A stretch of 20,051 bases of DNA from a virus, in IMG/VR virus record IMGVR_UViG_3300043544_000257, positions 1 through 20,051 of that record, one strand, 5' to 3'. Shown in pieces: positions 20,013 to 20,051 of this stretch. Within the stretch, counting starts at the first letter, position 1; the number at the start of each line of letters is the position of its first letter. Made by a program: the position numbers and the translations under genes. The notes below the pieces were generated by a model. It searched no databases, was not told the origin of the DNA, and was given only the letters and a program-made list of their open reading frames with translations.

Positions 20013-20051
20013 CCTTAAACAGGCAAAGTTGATAGCTTCTTTGGTAAAAAC
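19999..20051 (+). CDS. Start of a further gene, cut by window edge
   Basis: GTG 19999 follows GAGGAGGT by eight bases and opens a frame reading MLTFDLKQAKLIASLVK to the edge (TTG 20002 is the next possible start). It overlaps the end of the zinc-ribbon gene by 14 bases. Only 17 residues are visible, so nothing can be said of its function. Confidence 0.5.
   Translation, partial: MLTFDLKQAKLIASLVK

Noticed and set aside
1-20051. tRNA, rRNA, integrase, transposase or lysis genes
   Set aside because: None was recognisable on either strand, so lysogeny and lysis modules, if present, lie outside the window.

Overview
The window looks like about 20 kb of a tailed double-stranded DNA phage, or a prophage or contig derived from one, infecting a GC-rich Gram-positive host. 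A thermophilic clostridial host (Moorella or Desulfotomaculum type) is my inference. It rests on strong AGGAGG-type ribosome binding sites before nearly every gene, many GTG and TTG starts, sigma-A-like promoters, and two sequences resembling the CRISPR repeats of such hosts. A P22-type portal, a scaffold, an HK97-fold capsid protein, two adaptor-like proteins, a nozzle/hub-like protein and no tape-measure gene suggest a short-tailed (podovirus-like) virion, but the window is incomplete.

Left part (1-15534, all minus strand) is the late operon, read right to left. It holds a 277-aa protein of unknown role, a 120-aa protein, large terminase, a cluster of four small proteins, portal, scaffold and major capsid protein. 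A terminator-like hairpin follows, then a small fibre/decoration-like protein, an unknown protein, two adaptor-like proteins, the hub/nozzle, two fibre-type proteins, an EDxHD homing endonuclease with NUMOD3 repeats, a GT4 glycosyltransferase, and a receptor-binding-type protein cut by the window edge. Many genes overlap by 1-4 bases. The operon starts at an excellent promoter (TTGACA-N17-TATACT, 15712-15740) and has a structured leader with an intrinsic terminator ahead of the first gene.

Middle (15747-16922) is a divergent control region. It contains a minus-strand gene broken by two apparent single-base losses, an AT-rich 180-bp nested inverted repeat, three exact 25-bp tandem repeats, and plus-strand promoters. 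The same palindrome, ATCGC-N4-GCGAT, lies inside the late promoter and overlaps the main rightward promoter, suggesting one regulator acts on both arms.

Right part (16923-20051, plus strand) is an accessory/early region with small unrecognised genes and unusually RNA-rich spacers. It opens with a 59-aa protein resembling a minimal double-stranded-RNA-binding domain. A spacer of about 600 bases packed with stable hairpins follows (candidate large structured RNA). Three successive genes (17709, 18363, 19244) are each preceded by the same kink-turn-like motif, GCYY-GAUGA-stem-UGU-stem-GA-GRGC, followed by a second helix ending next to the Shine-Dalgarno sequence. Two isolated sequences resembling single CRISPR repeats lie at 17124-17159 and 19113-19147. 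The candidate new biology is this set: a mini dsRNA-binding protein, a large structured RNA and a repeated kink-turn leader family. Their connection is inference.
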